A stretch of DNA of 64,000 nucleotides from Echria macrotheca. Taxonomy: Eukaryota > Ascomycota > Sordariomycetes > Sordariales > Schizotheciaceae. The position numbers and the translations under genes are program-made. This document shows positions 33,701-45,959 of this stretch, one piece after another. The notes below the pieces were generated by a model. That model searched no databases. It was not told the DNA's origin and worked only from the letters and a program-made list of their open reading frames with translations. Every line of letters starts with the position of its first letter. Positions within the stretch are counted from its first letter, which is position 1. Location of the stretch: the NCBI GenBank assembly GCA_030411725.1, contig MU839829.1, positions 1,984,001-2,048,000 of the forward strand, given 5' to 3'.

Positions 33701-36700
33701 CTCATCATCACAGACTCATCATTTCCCACGGCGTAGCACCAGGCTAGCCACACGTCTGAAGTCGCTTGGTCGCTTGACTGCTCCGGCAACTTGTGACGCT
33801 AGACATCGTCTCAGACGCTTTGCGGCGAGCTACCTAGCCGGCGGTAGTCGGAAGCTTCACAAGGCTAGACGCGACTGTGGCTTTTCTGTCTCGCATCCAG
33901 GGCCAGCGACAACCGTGAGAGCCTAGGATTACGTAGGGTTCATTTGGATGAAGTGCGAGTCGTGGGCGCTGAGGAGCTCCTTGTCCAGGTTAATTTGTTC
34001 CGCAACTGCTCCAAAATTGGCGTCGCTCTGGCCTGCAGCAGGCGAGCGCGGGCTCACCAGCGCCGCTACACTGCCGTGGTCTGGAGCGCGGGATGTCGCT
34101 GAGCCTTGTGCCGCCCTGGGACGGATGCCAGCACAGCGTTTGCTTAACCGCGCCGCGGATGAGGGATTGGTTGGTACCTACCTGGCTTGCTTGGTTGCTT
34201 GGCAAGCTTGGGTCTGTCGTCCAAACCCAGAGAGTACAGGATCCCCTGATGAAGGAACCCTCGACTGGAATCGCAGAATCGCCGCTCGCGTCTAGCGAAG
34301 CATCGCGTCAGGCCACGGTTCATCAGGTGAGTCTGGGAAAAGAAGAGAAGACGCTGCGTACGGATTACACAGTAGAGAGGAGCCGTCTGGACATTTTCAA
34401 CTCCCGACTTGGGCCCGGTTTGCGAGTCGAGTTGGAGACAGCTACCCTGGTACTTTACCCGAGCTAACCTAGCAGAGCCTGGGACTTCTTCCTCTGCCGC
34501 CAGTTATTGGGGTGAATCAATATCCTACCGTGTCTTGAGGGCAGCAGAACGGCGCCGATTTTGACTGATGAGTGGGGGCCATCATCCGGGGACTGTTCAG
34601 TGATGGAACAGGGAGAGCCCTCGGGGTGTCCAGATGCAATTCAGTGTGGGGACCATGAGTTCTGCATCTGCAACCACGGCGCAGAGACTGCAGCAGGGCC
34701 CGTGCTGGTCGGTTCTGGTCGTGTCACGTCGGCAGGAGCGCAAGGCGTGGAACTGGGATTCTTCCATGCCCCACAACGGCCGCCGACAGGCCCCGTCGCC
34801 CACGGCGCGCTGCCTGCCGGTTGGGCGAGTTAAACGCCACAGGGCACACCCTGAACAGCGAGCAAGCGGAGCAACGAGGGGCAACCAGGAGCGACTTCGG
34901 TCGTTTGGGTGGCTCTTTTCGCGACTGCACGCCGGATCCAGGTCTTGTTTGGGTGTCGTTCCCGACAGACCACACTGGGCCCATGGATCGAGAGAAACGA
35001 TCCGATTTTGCCTATGTGCGGACCATGCAGAGAGCTCGAGATCTTTGCGGGTGTTGAGGTGATCTATGACGGCGAGCTGTCGCGAGGTGTGTGGTTCCTT
35101 GTGGCGTTGACACCGAATTCGCGAGTTTGGTCGCGTGAGGCTATAGGTTCCTGGTTATCGCCTTTTGGTTCACGTCAGCTTCGTGCTCCGACCACGTGTG
35201 GCTTCATACACTACCGACTGATGATATTTCGATGTGGAGTCGACGAAGTCGCAAGTGCCATTCAACCCGATCAGTTCCGAGGCGGAGGGCGAAGACCCCG
35301 CCGGGTTCGGAAGGGCTTGTTCGCAGCCGGCTACCCTAACGTTACTCGTAGACTGCGGCCAAGTACTTGTACCTCGCAGTAGAGTACTAGCGGGCACCCA
35401 CTGTCCTTGTCACCCCGCTCACCTCGAAGATCGCCCAGGGCAGTGGATTCTTGGTATTGTCCCAAGTCCTGCGACTCCGTAGGGAACAACGCCAAAAACA
35501 CATCTCGTGGCTTCAAAGCAGGGAACAAAGACCAGCAGCGCTTCAGTGGGGGCCTCGTCGACCCTGCGTGACAGAGCACGGCAACACGGGAGGCAGCTCT
35601 CAGCACGAGACAGGTCACAAAACACAAGCCAGAGGCTTCAAAGCCCCCCACCACGGCCGCTAATAATAATCTCCTTCTGAAATCCACCCCGTCATCTGCC
35701 CAGAGGGTTATAGCGTCGGCGGAATTAAAGCTGGCAGGATTTGACTTGATCAAAAGCGGTGCCTTGATATTCCCCGCTATCCGGGCTTCTAACAAGCCCA
35801 ACCACCGCTCACCAGCCTACCGCACAGGCTCTCGTCTGCTCTCAGGTGTCTACCACGACGACTCGCCTTGCAACTTGCAGGCGGCGACGTGGGCGAGCTG
35901 CATGCGGTTGACTATGCCGCAGATGAGGTGACCCGGGCGGGCCAGAACGAGCTGCAATATGCGTACCTAATTGGAGCCGAATCGAATCTGCATCTCCAAG
36001 AGCTCCAAACGACGGGAGGTTAAGCAGAGCTCCCATACGCTAGTGAAAGCGTGTATGTAGTCGTCCGGCTCAGTACGTGTGCAGTGGTACGAACACTCGA
36101 ACTACAGCTGCCAGAGAGACTCCACTGCCACGCATTCTCCAATACTTGGATCCTTCGACTCTCGAAGGAAGGCCCGGGGGGGGGGGGGGGGAAGGGCCTC
36201 ATGGGACAGAGTCGATACAAACCATTCATCGATGCGGGGGCCACCATCGACGGAAACTTCCAACCGTAGTTAGCTGGTGCCGGACGATGGCTCCCAGGTC
36301 AAGTTAAACTTTTCACCTTTTTAGAGTATCGGCCGTGGTAAGAAAGGTTAGTAATCTTTCATCTGCCACACCACTCGAACTTCTGTGACAGACCACCTTT
36401 TGTCTCGAGGTCTGGACCATGGTGACAGACTTTGACTTGCTGTGTGGAGTCCCGGGTTGCAGTAAATTTTGAAGACGCACGGCACAGAAAGTTACGTCGG
36501 GCCAGGGGAGGCGACCCCGGCCGGGCCATCCAAGTAGCCGTGGGGAAAAAGAAATCACACAAGTGACAAACACCGAAGTTCATCGAGGACTGCTTCTTCA
36601 CCCAGGGCAAACATTGTTGGAAAAGCCAAAGTTCCGGGTTCCTTGCGAGCTCCGACCTTGGTTGCCGCACGCAAGCCAACCGAGTGGGCCGGGTTGGCAG

Positions 36701-36995
36701 TCCAAGCAACCGGCGGACGGGCAAGAGTTGCCCAGCATTCAGCGTCCAGCAGCCACCGACCTTGCCAGAAAAAGCGTGTGCGGGCACCCGAACGTGGGGA
36801 AACACCCGCGGCCCAGCATCCACCAAGCAGCAGCCGCTGGGGCAGTGACCACTGACCAGTCCAGAGCCTAGCATTTTGCTTTCTCTCGGTCCGCAGCCGA
36901 CTGGAATCCCCTCCCCCTCGACCGACCGACCGACCGACCTCCCTCGTAGAGTTGTTCCCCGTCGCCTCGCCTCTCGCCCATTTGTTCGTACGACA

Positions 36996-39900
36996 ATGGC
37001 CGCGAGCAAGGCAGCTCCGATTGCGACATCGAGTCTGGCGTCTTCAATGAATCCCACGACTACAGAGCACGACCACCGCTTCCCGCGCCGGCCAGGCGCA
37101 GCCGCCGCGACCGGCGCTCCCAGGCCAAACCCGTTTGCTCCTCAACATCACCACAGCGAGAGTCGCGAGAGCTCTGGCCTGCCCGCCGAATTGCAACATC
37201 TGACGCTCGACCTGTCGTCTCCGGCCGGGTCGCTGGCCACGGCAGCTTACGGGAGCGCGCGCGATGCGCTGCTCCGCTCGTCGGCCTTCCTCCCATTCCA
37301 GCAAAGCACGCAACACCCGGTGTTGGGCCCAGAGGACATGCAGCGTCAGGACCCCATTGCCATTCAGGTCTGGCGCTTCTTTGCCGACACAAAGAAGAGC
37401 CTGCCCGAGCAGAACCGCATGGAGAACCTGACGTGGAGAATGATGCACCTGCAACTACGGAGACAGAGGAAAGCCGAGTCCCAAAGGTGTGTTTTAGCTT
37501 TTGCACTTTGGTGGCTGTCCGTCATTATGCACCCGTGGCGCTGCGTGGTTGAGCGACCATATGTGTGTATTTGGCGGGCTTTTGGGGTGGGAAGATGGGA
37601 GAGTGGAATGATGTGCTGACCCCAAAACCTTAAAAGACCAGCTCGTCAAGCCAACAGCTCGTTTCTCAATGCCCCCAGCGGCATTGCGCAGCTCCGCAAG
37701 ACTTCTGAGCAGCTCTCGTCGCAGCCCGAACTCATGAATATAGATGACTTTATCAACAACGACAGCATCGGCACCCCAGCCGGACTCGCCCCCACTCCCA
37801 CGCCTGAAGCTCCCCGGATAGGGGACGAGAACAAGGCGGCGCACTCGCTGACGCCGGCGATTCCCATCAAGAACCGGCGAGACTCGCCCCAGCAGCCCCT
37901 GGTGCCCCAGTCGGTCCCGGTTGCCGTGCACCACCAACGGGCTCCGGATGAGTTTGGCTTCATCCCGCGGCACCGGAAGACCAGCATTGACGAGACAAAC
38001 AGGCGTGTAAGTTGGCGCCCCCCCATGTCCTGCATGCGTGTCTTCGTTTCATTTCCGGGCCCGCGCCGGGCTGGGCTGCCCGTAGCTAGCTTCTGTCTTC
38101 TCTCCCATTTATGAACGGTACAGTCTGATCGTGTCTCACTGTAGAAACTCAAGCGGCCGGCCAACTTCTCGCCCCAGGTGCCCGCCATGAACAGCAGCTC
38201 AGGCGGCTTTGCTGCGGGCGACCTGGACGCGGATCCCGACATCCACGAGTACTCGCTTGACCAGTCCACGCCCGCAGCCATGGCACAGCCGGCCAATCAC
38301 GCGGGGGTCCCCTTCCCGCTCGACACCTTCCACATGGAGAGCGACCCTATCATTACCTCTGCAGGACCCTTCCAGCAGAACTTCTCCTTTTCTCCCTCCA
38401 CCTCCCCCATGGTCTCTCACGATTCCTTCGCCATGTACAGCAACCAGACCATGGCCTCGCACGGCCTGCCCGGAAACGACTACTATTCCCCCCCCGGATC
38501 GGCTTATCAGTCCAACGTGTCGACGCCGCATCCCCTGAACGAGAGCGAGAGCATCTACTTTGGATCCATGGATATGCGCAGTGCTCGCCAGCAGCCCTAC
38601 CGGCCGGGTCCCGGGAGCCTGAACAGTGCCGTAAGCCAGAGGTTCGCCTATGGTGCTGGCGGTAACCTCATGTTCCCGACGCCGGGCTCCGTGGCCGAGG
38701 TGGCTTCCTCCTTCACCGCGCCCAGCTCCTTCAACCACATAGACCCGAGCCAGGTGTTCCAAGGCGACCACTCAGCCCGCTCCCCCGGTGTGCCGCTGAT
38801 GCCCGAGAACATGTTCTCGTTCGGTGGCGATTCCGATGCGGATGAAGAAGAGGGCGGAGCATTCGCCGACCGTAACATCTCGATACCGCAGGACTTCTCC
38901 CCCCAAACCCCCGACGAGAACACCTTTGATGGCATGTCGCTGCAGTGGGACCCGAGTCTCCCCGGTAACTTCAGTACCCAGGCAGCGAGGTATCCAGCTG
39001 GTCCACCGCGCAGGCAGGTGACGATCGGCGGCACCACGACTGACTACGTTGAAGCGAACGGTGACTGGGAGGCATCTGCGATAGGTAGATCACAGTCGCA
39101 ATCTTTCCGGCCCAACGATAGACGACAGGGCAGAGTTCCCAGGACCGCCTCGACCCCTGGCCTGGCCGCAACGGGGAACCCGTTCGATCGTACCGCTCAG
39201 TCGAACCCGAATTCCCCCCCTGCGGATGGGACTCATCCATCGGGCTTCTCCTCGGTCGCGCCCAGCCGACCCTCTTCGCCTCCTGTCGGCTCGAAGCACG
39301 GTTCGACATCCAACCTACAAGGCAATAACCAGGGCGATGGCACCCCGCCCACGACGTGTACAAACTGCTTCACTCAGACCACCCCATTGTGGCGCCGAAA
39401 CCCCGAAGGCCAGCCTCTGTGTAACGCTTGTGGCCTCTTTTTGAAGCTCCACGGCGTTGTGCGGCCGCTCAGTCTGAAGACCGATGTTATCAAGAAGAGA
39501 AACCGTGGTTCCGGTTCAAGTCTACCAGTCGGTTCGAGTAGTCGACCCAAAAAGAACACTAGCTCGTCTGGCGCCGGAAGCGTCGCGGCGAGGAAGAACT
39601 CGACCCTTTCCATTTCAGCCTCGGCCAATCCGCCGCCCGCGCAAGCGGCTACGCCGCCGGCCCAGAACCGCGCTGGTAGCGTCCATGACAGCGAGAGCCC
39701 GGCAAGTCATGCGGGATCCGGAGGCAACACGGCCGGTAGCACCCCTACCAGCTACCAGGGAAGCGCGGGCTCGTCGAGCGGTGTGGTCGGAGGGAAGGGG
39801 GTCATTCCTATCGCCGCGGCGCCACCTAAGAGCGCGCCCGGCCCTGGAGCGTCATCCCTCCCGCGATCCGCCGCCATGAGCTCGAAGCGCCAGCGCCGGC

Positions 39901-40190
39901 ACAGTAAGAGCGCCGGTTCTGACCAGCCGGTGGGCGTGATGGATATCGATAGTCCCGAGAACTCAACGGGCTCCAACGAGGCGGCCAGATCGCTTGGCTC
40001 GAGCAACGGCTTCGCGAGTATGTCGACAAGCACCAGCACCCTTGGCCTGGCCAACGGGTTTGGTATGACGCAGCGACCCATGGTCGGAGGGCTGACTGGC
40101 GGCCAGCCGGGCGCGAATGGTATTTTGGGTGCCGGAGGAAGCACGGGCGCCGGACCACAAGAGTGGGAGTGGTTGACGATGAGTCTCTAA
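36996..40190 (+). CDS. nit-2: GATA factor NIT2/AreA, global nitrogen regulator
   Basis: Three exons: 36996-37486, 37637-38006 and 38145-40190, 2907 nt, 968 aa (the Neurospora protein is about 1036 aa). The ATG at 36996 is the first one after nearly 400 bp without any ATG. Residues about 120-160 (IQVWRFFADTKKSLPEQNRMENLTWRMMHLQLRRQ) are the conserved AreA N-terminal motif. One class IV zinc finger has Cys692-X2-Cys695-X17-Cys713-X2-Cys716 with TPLWRR and NACGLFLKLHG, followed by the basic KTDVIKKRNR arm. The chain ends EWEWLTMSL, the short C-terminal element by which the corepressor NmrA/NMR acts in this family. It activates genes for use of secondary nitrogen sources when ammonium and glutamine are low. 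The acidic, Ser/Pro-rich middle is expected to activate transcription. Confidence 0.97.
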
Positions 40191-41973
40191 CAGCGATACC
40201 TGGCGGGGGTTTTACGATGCATTGTTCGGAGTAAAGAGAGGATGGGTGGGGGCGGATCTGTTGGGCAGGTTGGGTTGTGATGACGGCGTCAAAGGGTGTG
40301 ATCAGCGGAATTATCTTAATGTCTTTTTTTCTCTCTCTCTCCCTGTCCTTGTTTTACCATCATGGTCCGCCGTTTTTTTTTCTCGCTCTAATGTCTTGGC
40401 GAACTCGGCAACTTCGTTGGCAAAGGAGGGATAGTAGACACATACGTACACGCTACATCTGAACGGGTCGGGATGGGACGGGGGGGATGATCAACACGGG
40501 CAACATAGACTGGGGCAAGAGAGGTGGGATCTGTTTTGCTTTTGTCTTCTCAATGTTTATTTTCGGAGAGACCGAGGACGAGACGAGACGGGGGTGGGGG
40601 AGGAGGAGGGGGTGGTTAACCGTTAATAGCGGTGGACAGCGGATGGCGAGGAAGCGGTAGAGCTGGGTTGTATGGGCATGAGCGAGCGAGCGAGCGGGGA
40701 TTGGGAATGTGATACCACGTACGTAGTAGCCTTTGGGACTGGACGGATGGATGAGAGATGGAGATGATGCGAGGAGAGATGATGATGAACAAGCAAGCAA
40801 AGTCAACGAAAGGCTCCTCTTTTTTGAGGAGCTTGCGGGAAGGGTGTGGGGAGGACTTGAGGACTTCAAGACTTGAGAGGACTGGAGAAGACTTGAGGAC
40901 TGACTTGTGTGTCATGTTTTGGTCAGGGAGAGGAAGGAAGGGAGGGGGAGGAATGGAATGAAGGACAGAAGATGCGCAGATATACAAATATGTTGATACC
41001 CCCTTTCTTTTTATTTTGAACCGTTTTTTCCGAGTCCTTTTTTTGAATCGTTCTCATGCATACCTATATGCATGGGGTTCAACCCAACTGCATGCCGTGT
41101 GAAATGTGAATGAATGAGTCTATCTCATATTCCGTACATACACCACCACTACTACCATAGTACTACTATGTGTAGCGATTCAGACACCCTGATGGGCACC
41201 CCCACGGGTAGCGGTCGCCAGTGCTGCTGGTGCGCGCCAGACTGATATCGCCACTTCAGATTTCTTTGTCTACTTGCAGATAACTGAGTTAAACGGATGA
41301 AGCTATTCAGAGCCAACCAAACCAGGCTAACAGAACAGATAGATAGATGACTTGGCCCGGCTCTCGCTGGGCCAGTTCTCACCTCAATACACACATAAGA
41401 TTCCCTGCAGAGCGCTTAGTTTTCTACACTATTTACCAGGCAGGTAGGTATTTCCTGCGTCGTTTTTATCGACGTTGATCTGAGAGGCGCCCGTCCCCCC
41501 CCTCCCCCCCCCCCCACTTTGCCATTGTGAATCCCTACACGTATATAACCGGTACCTAGTCTGGTAGACGCAGGGTTGGCTTTCAGAAAATATACATATA
41601 TCGATATTTTTTGGTGGATGAAAAGGAAGATATCTACCAAGCTAGGTAGGTATCCGTAGGCACATGGGGATGTAAACAAGGGTGTCTGAGGTGATCTTCA
41701 ACTTATAAACCTGGTGGTATGCGGGATTCATCGCATGCTTGACATATACGTATCTTAAACATGACAGCAATATTCCACAGCTACACAACAGCTCCCAGGG
41801 ATACTCGAACACCAGGTTCCCAAAGATACTTGCATACCGCTGATAACATCAAATTACATACAACCCATAGCAAATTTCCACCCATCCACCCATCCACCGT
41901 CGTCCCACCATCCATTTTACACCACCTCCTTTTCGTTCTGGGTATTAAACATTCACGCAAAACCTCCTAACCC
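40191..41973. other. Intergenic region between convergent genes
   Basis: 1.8 kb between the ends of NIT2 (plus) and the transporter (minus). Contains CT-rich and G-rich stretches and C runs near 41498-41516. Presumably both 3' untranslated regions lie here. No gene seen. Confidence 0.5.
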
Positions 41974-44257
41974 TCACCTCGACTCGTGCTCCTCCTCCCC
42001 GATATCCCCCTTTTCCAGCAAAACAACCACATACCGCCTCGACGACTCGGGCAGCTCAAACTTGTCCGGCGCGTCCTCCTCCGTGACATGCACCGCATGA
42101 TTATCCATGCTCGACGCCAACCTAACCGACCCGTCGACGTTGTTGATAGCAACGACGTGGTGCTGGCGGCGCTCGAGCAGCTCGGGCGGAACGGTGCCCT
42201 CCTCAAAGACGACGACGTGGCGCTTGACCCGGTGCTCGCCATCGGCTCCCGCCTCGTCGATAACGTAGCGGTTACCCGACGCGAGGAGCGGGTCTGTCGT
42301 CGGAGCGTGCGGCGCCTCCCGCATGACGAACCGGCGCTCGGGGTTGCCGAGCTGCTGCTTGAACGAGCTGCCCATCGCCGCAGGGGTCTCCAGTGCGGCC
42401 TGGAAGCGAGCCTGCTGGCCGTCTGCGTCCGTCAGCGTCCCGGCTCTGCCGTCGACCGCCGTGGTGGCGATGGAGAAGTTGTCAATGCTGAAATGTCGGC
42501 GGTGTCGGCCGGGCTGGTCGGTCCGGATGCTCGACCCGAGATCGACATCGGAGCTATCCGTTACCGCGCTCTCGACCAAGTCAGACTTGCGGAGGCTTCG
42601 CGATCGGTCGCCGCCGATGGGTGTTGCGCGAGAAGCGCTATTCTGGTTAGACCGGAGCAGAGGGGCCGATTCTTCGTCATTGCCAGCCTCAGTCCGGTCG
42701 GGACCAAAAGGTCGCGGGTTCCCGATCCACCCCTGAAGGAAGATGAAGGTAAACACAGCACTGAAAGCGCTCAGACCAGCCAGGGACTTGGCCATGGTGT
42801 GCCAGCCCGAGAGCTTGTGGGTGAAGCCAGCAAAAAGCGGCCCAATCAGAGTGCCCCAGGCGTAAGTCACCGTCGGAAGCGTCGCGGTCGCACTCCAGTG
42901 GTGGAAAGCTTGTGATGTCCCATCCACCTCGCTCATCAGCCGCGTGATCTCCTTCACCAGGGGATCGGCGCTGAGACCAATGCCAGCGGAGATGGCGGCG
43001 AGGATACCAAACAGCACCATCTGCTCCGTAGACTTGTCCTCTCGCAGGTGCCCGAGGTAGCCAAACGCGGGAAGACCCAGGAGGAAACCTAGCCCAACCG
43101 TGAAGCGGGCAGACTGTGGGAGCCTGAAGACAAGAGTCTTTGACAGAGCTCCGGTGAGCAGTGCCGGGAACGCCATGGGTAGGAAAGCGAGACCGACAGA
43201 GAACATGGGCCACTTGAGCTGCCGTTCCGCGAGGAGAGGGATGATGCTCTGAAGGGCGGCTGTGAGTAACCCAACGGCGAGATAACCATAAAGGGCGGTG
43301 AACATGCGGATGCCGAACACGGGTGCGTTATCCTCGGCAGCTGAGAATACCGAGGAAACACTGCTCCGCCGGGATCGTCGAGACGTGGTGGACGCTGTTC
43401 TTGAGCTCGAGACGGACGAGTAGCCGCTGCGGAGCTGGCCACCCCGTAGTGACATTGTGCCGTAGGTTGAGGCCACATGCTCGACTGGTGCATAACTGAC
43501 CTGGCCGGTCTGGACTTCCATCTCTGGAGCAAAGACAAAGGCCACGAGACCAAGTAGGCCAGTTAGAAGGATGGTGGCATAGGCGCAGAAGAAAACAGCC
43601 CTTTCGCCATCGACATAGTCATACAGATATCCAGAAAGCACAGGAGCCAGCGAGAACGCGACGCTGTGGATGACTGGGAGCGTAACCCATGACGGCGAGA
43701 CGGCCTCTGGACCGATGTTGGCTGCGATCCCAGATGAGAAACCTGTGAGAGCAGCAGCCGACAGCCCGTGAAGCGCCCTGGCGAGGGCCAGGATTGGCAA
43801 TGATGAGTAGATCTGCAAGAGGATAAAAGAGGCAGCGGCCAAGGCCAGAGCCCCGAGGAGGACAACGAAGCGTGATCTCCCCTGGCGAGCCACGAAAGGC
43901 ATCAACGCTGAGATGCAAGTTAGCCACAGTTTTGCCCTTAACAGCTCATTTTACTCACGGGAAACCGCTACGAGAGCTGCGCCATATGCCGAAACCAGGA
44001 CGGAGACTAGAATTTGAGCTATACGGTGTCAGAAGATGTTTCAGAGACGTCGTATGGGTTACTCACTTTGCTCCTGTGGGACTTTGGACCGTGTCTCGAG
44101 GATAGAGGGAATTAGAGGTATGATCTGTACAGTCAGGTTTAGTTCCGGCCAACTTGAGGTGGAGAAGTGTCATGAACAGTCGAGAGTTGCTTACCAGACC
44201 AGAGAGGAAGGTGTCGGCGAAGACAGCAAACTTTGCCAGAGCCTGGAGAGAGGCCAT
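41974..44257 (-). CDS. Major facilitator superfamily transporter
   Basis: Four exons: 44257-44195, 44124-44067, 44006-43959 and 43907-41974, 2103 nt, 700 aa. The three small exons encode the first helices: MASLQALAKFAVFADTFLSGL, then IIPLIPSILETRSKVPQEQ, then SVLVSAYGAALVAVS. The long exon starts PLMPFVARQGRSR, the loop 2-3 signature region of the superfamily. About 12 membrane segments are spread over the first 430 residues (for example FVVLLGALALAAASFILLQ, VFFCAYATILLTGLLGLVAF). The central loop after the sixth helix is Ser/Arg-rich. A hydrophilic tail of about 250 residues follows the last helix, longer than usual. It resembles the drug/amine antiporter-like branch; the substrate is unknown. 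A tRNA gene lies 1.3 kb upstream. Confidence 0.9.
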
Positions 44258-45591
44258 GATGAATATTGATTTCTAACGATGCCGACTTTGTTTCTGTGAT
44301 GTCTCGCGAGGTGGCGGGAGAGTTGAGAGCGGCAGGGGTGAGCCGTCGAGCTCGAGGCTTCCAAGCCGGGATGAGATGGCAATATCAGACTCCTCCAGCA
44401 ACGGGAGTGGATCTGGTGCAGATTTTCCCAGCCGCAAAGTTTAAGTCGGATGAGAACTGCCAGCTCCTCCGGCAATTGCACCAGTCTGGCTCTGGGATTT
44501 CCAGTTCTGTTGTCGTCGATGTTGCTGCCGCCAGCGTCGAAGCTCAGATCCTGTCGTACCTTAACGAGTCCCCTCGGAAGCGATGAGGGGTAGTTAGACA
44601 ACACCCGTGTCGTCTCGCGCGTATTCTGCCGTTCTGATGATGATTCTTGCCGCCTCTCCGGTCAATTGAGGTGTTGACACCTTCTTCTGGGTTGGTCGCG
44701 GTGTGCGCCTGGAGCCTTCGCAACAAAGCCGGGCTCGCGTCGTGTCGCGCGCTGTGCAACGCCTTGGACCAATTTCCCAGCTGCCAGCTGCTGCACCTAT
44801 GCAGGTCTCGATCCACGAGTCGAAGACACACGGCGTCACCTCTCACAGTCTGGACGCGTCCGGACACGCGACATGACCCGCGACGATTGCACAGAACCTA
44901 GAAGCAAGAGAGGGGTTGCGACAAGTGGAGGAGGAGCAGCGAAAGCTTTGTGGTTGCCCGGTTATCGATGTCTTTGATCGCCGTCCTCGCCTCCACCGCG
45001 AGCCAACCGAAGGCCTGTCAAGAAATTCAACCCCACCCAAAGACCCCCGCACGTTCGGGGGGTTGCAGCCCCAAGACTGATACCGTTAGCGCGTGATTGC
45101 GCCACTGCGTCCAAGGGTTCAGGCGCCGCGCCAGTGTTTTGAGCCGCAACTCCAGGCACAGTCCACTGTATTTTGGTGGCCGTTAACTGGCATCTTCAGA
45201 CGGGATAGCGGACTCCACAGCATCAAACAACGACATATCGGACCCAGGAAACAACAAAAAAATATGATGGATCTATTCGTCACTCTCCTAGGTTCCTTGT
45301 CGTGGACAGAAGATCACTGTTCAAAGAAGAGTAGTTTCAGCTATCTACTTGTCCCATACAGCACCGCAGAACTCACCCAGCCAGTCATACAATCCAGGGC
45401 AACAAGCACGGTTGGGGAGAGGCCAAGCGTAAGTAAACACTCAGTTCAAGCAGTCCTAGCTTCTAACAACTGTTTCCTAGCCGAGTTGAAGCATAGATAC
45501 TGGTCCTGGTGACCAGAAATATCGTCCTCTCCCGTCAACATTCGAGGAAAGACAAGTTTGGGGGCCAAAAAGACGGCGTCGAGCAAAAAGA
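44258..45591. other. Intergenic region upstream of the MFS gene
   Basis: 1.3 kb between the transporter start and the tRNA. The transporter promoter lies at the left end. An antisense-looking open frame near 44266-44586 shows no family features. Nothing else supported. Confidence 0.5.
45585..45589 (-). terminator. RNA polymerase III T-run terminator
   Basis: Five T residues on the minus strand, starting three bases after the tRNA discriminator base. Standard pol III stop. Confidence 0.8.
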
Positions 45592-45682
45592 TAGCTATGG
45601 TTGGTTTCGATCCAACGATCTCCGGGAATCATCATGACCACGGTCTTATGAGCCCGTCGCATTTCCACTATGCTACATAGCT
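45592..45682 (-). tRNA. tRNA-Met (CAT), initiator type, with intron
   Basis: On the minus strand: acceptor AGCTATG pairs perfectly with CATAGCT, and the discriminator is A. The D arm is GCAT-AGTGGAA-ATGC. The anticodon stem ACGGG/CCCGG has the three G:C pairs of initiators (the outermost pair is A-G), and the loop carries anticodon CAT. The T stem GTTGG/CCAAC holds loop ATCGAAA. A1:U72, the three G:C pairs and the A-starting T loop are initiator hallmarks; elongators carry TTCGANN there. A 19-nt intron (45646-45628) sits one base 3' of the anticodon and contains ATG that can pair with CAT. The mature length is 72 nt before CCA. A box TAGCATAGTGG and B box GGATCGAAACC are both good. A T run follows 2 nt after the end. 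Confidence 0.9.
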
Positions 45683-45959
45683 TTCGTTTTCTTCTTGTCT
45701 TGCTCTACTTGTGTTCTCGGATATATGGCCAGATGTGATGAGGTGTGGCTCAGCCCCTGAGTCACCGAGGGGGAAAGGGGCAAGCTCACAGACCTGCTCT
45801 ATGAGTCACGGCATGGCTCGGGGGAACAGTGTGCGTCGAAGACTGTGGCATTTGCAATGGATGGTCTTGACTTTCTCGAGGAACTTGGCTAACACGAGCT
45901 GTAGAGTATCCCAGCCAGGTCGACCGGCTGGCCCAGACAGCAGTTTCCCCGACAGACCA

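Larger units (their letters stand above)
26737..36995. other. 10-kb region without a recognised gene, upstream of NIT2
   Basis: Many short open frames occur on both strands, but none shows a known domain, a clean intron pattern or family motifs. It holds a polypyrimidine tract (27305-27850), a perfect hairpin (27922-27952), a CAGA repeat (about 30106-30140), GATAAG sites, a G run of about 16 (near 36176-36191) and a CGAC run just before NIT2 (about 36917-36937). The right end must include the NIT2 promoter and leader. Unknown lineage-specific genes or long non-coding RNAs cannot be excluded. Confidence 0.6.

Noticed and set aside
36876..37619. A 247-aa protein starting upstream of NIT2
   Set aside because: It relies on a non-ATG start and reads through the first NIT2 intron; exon 1 with the ATG at 36996 explains it.
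45592..45682. Elongator tRNA-Met
   Set aside because: T loop ATCGAAA, A1:U72 and the three G:C pairs are initiator traits; elongators carry TTCGANN.
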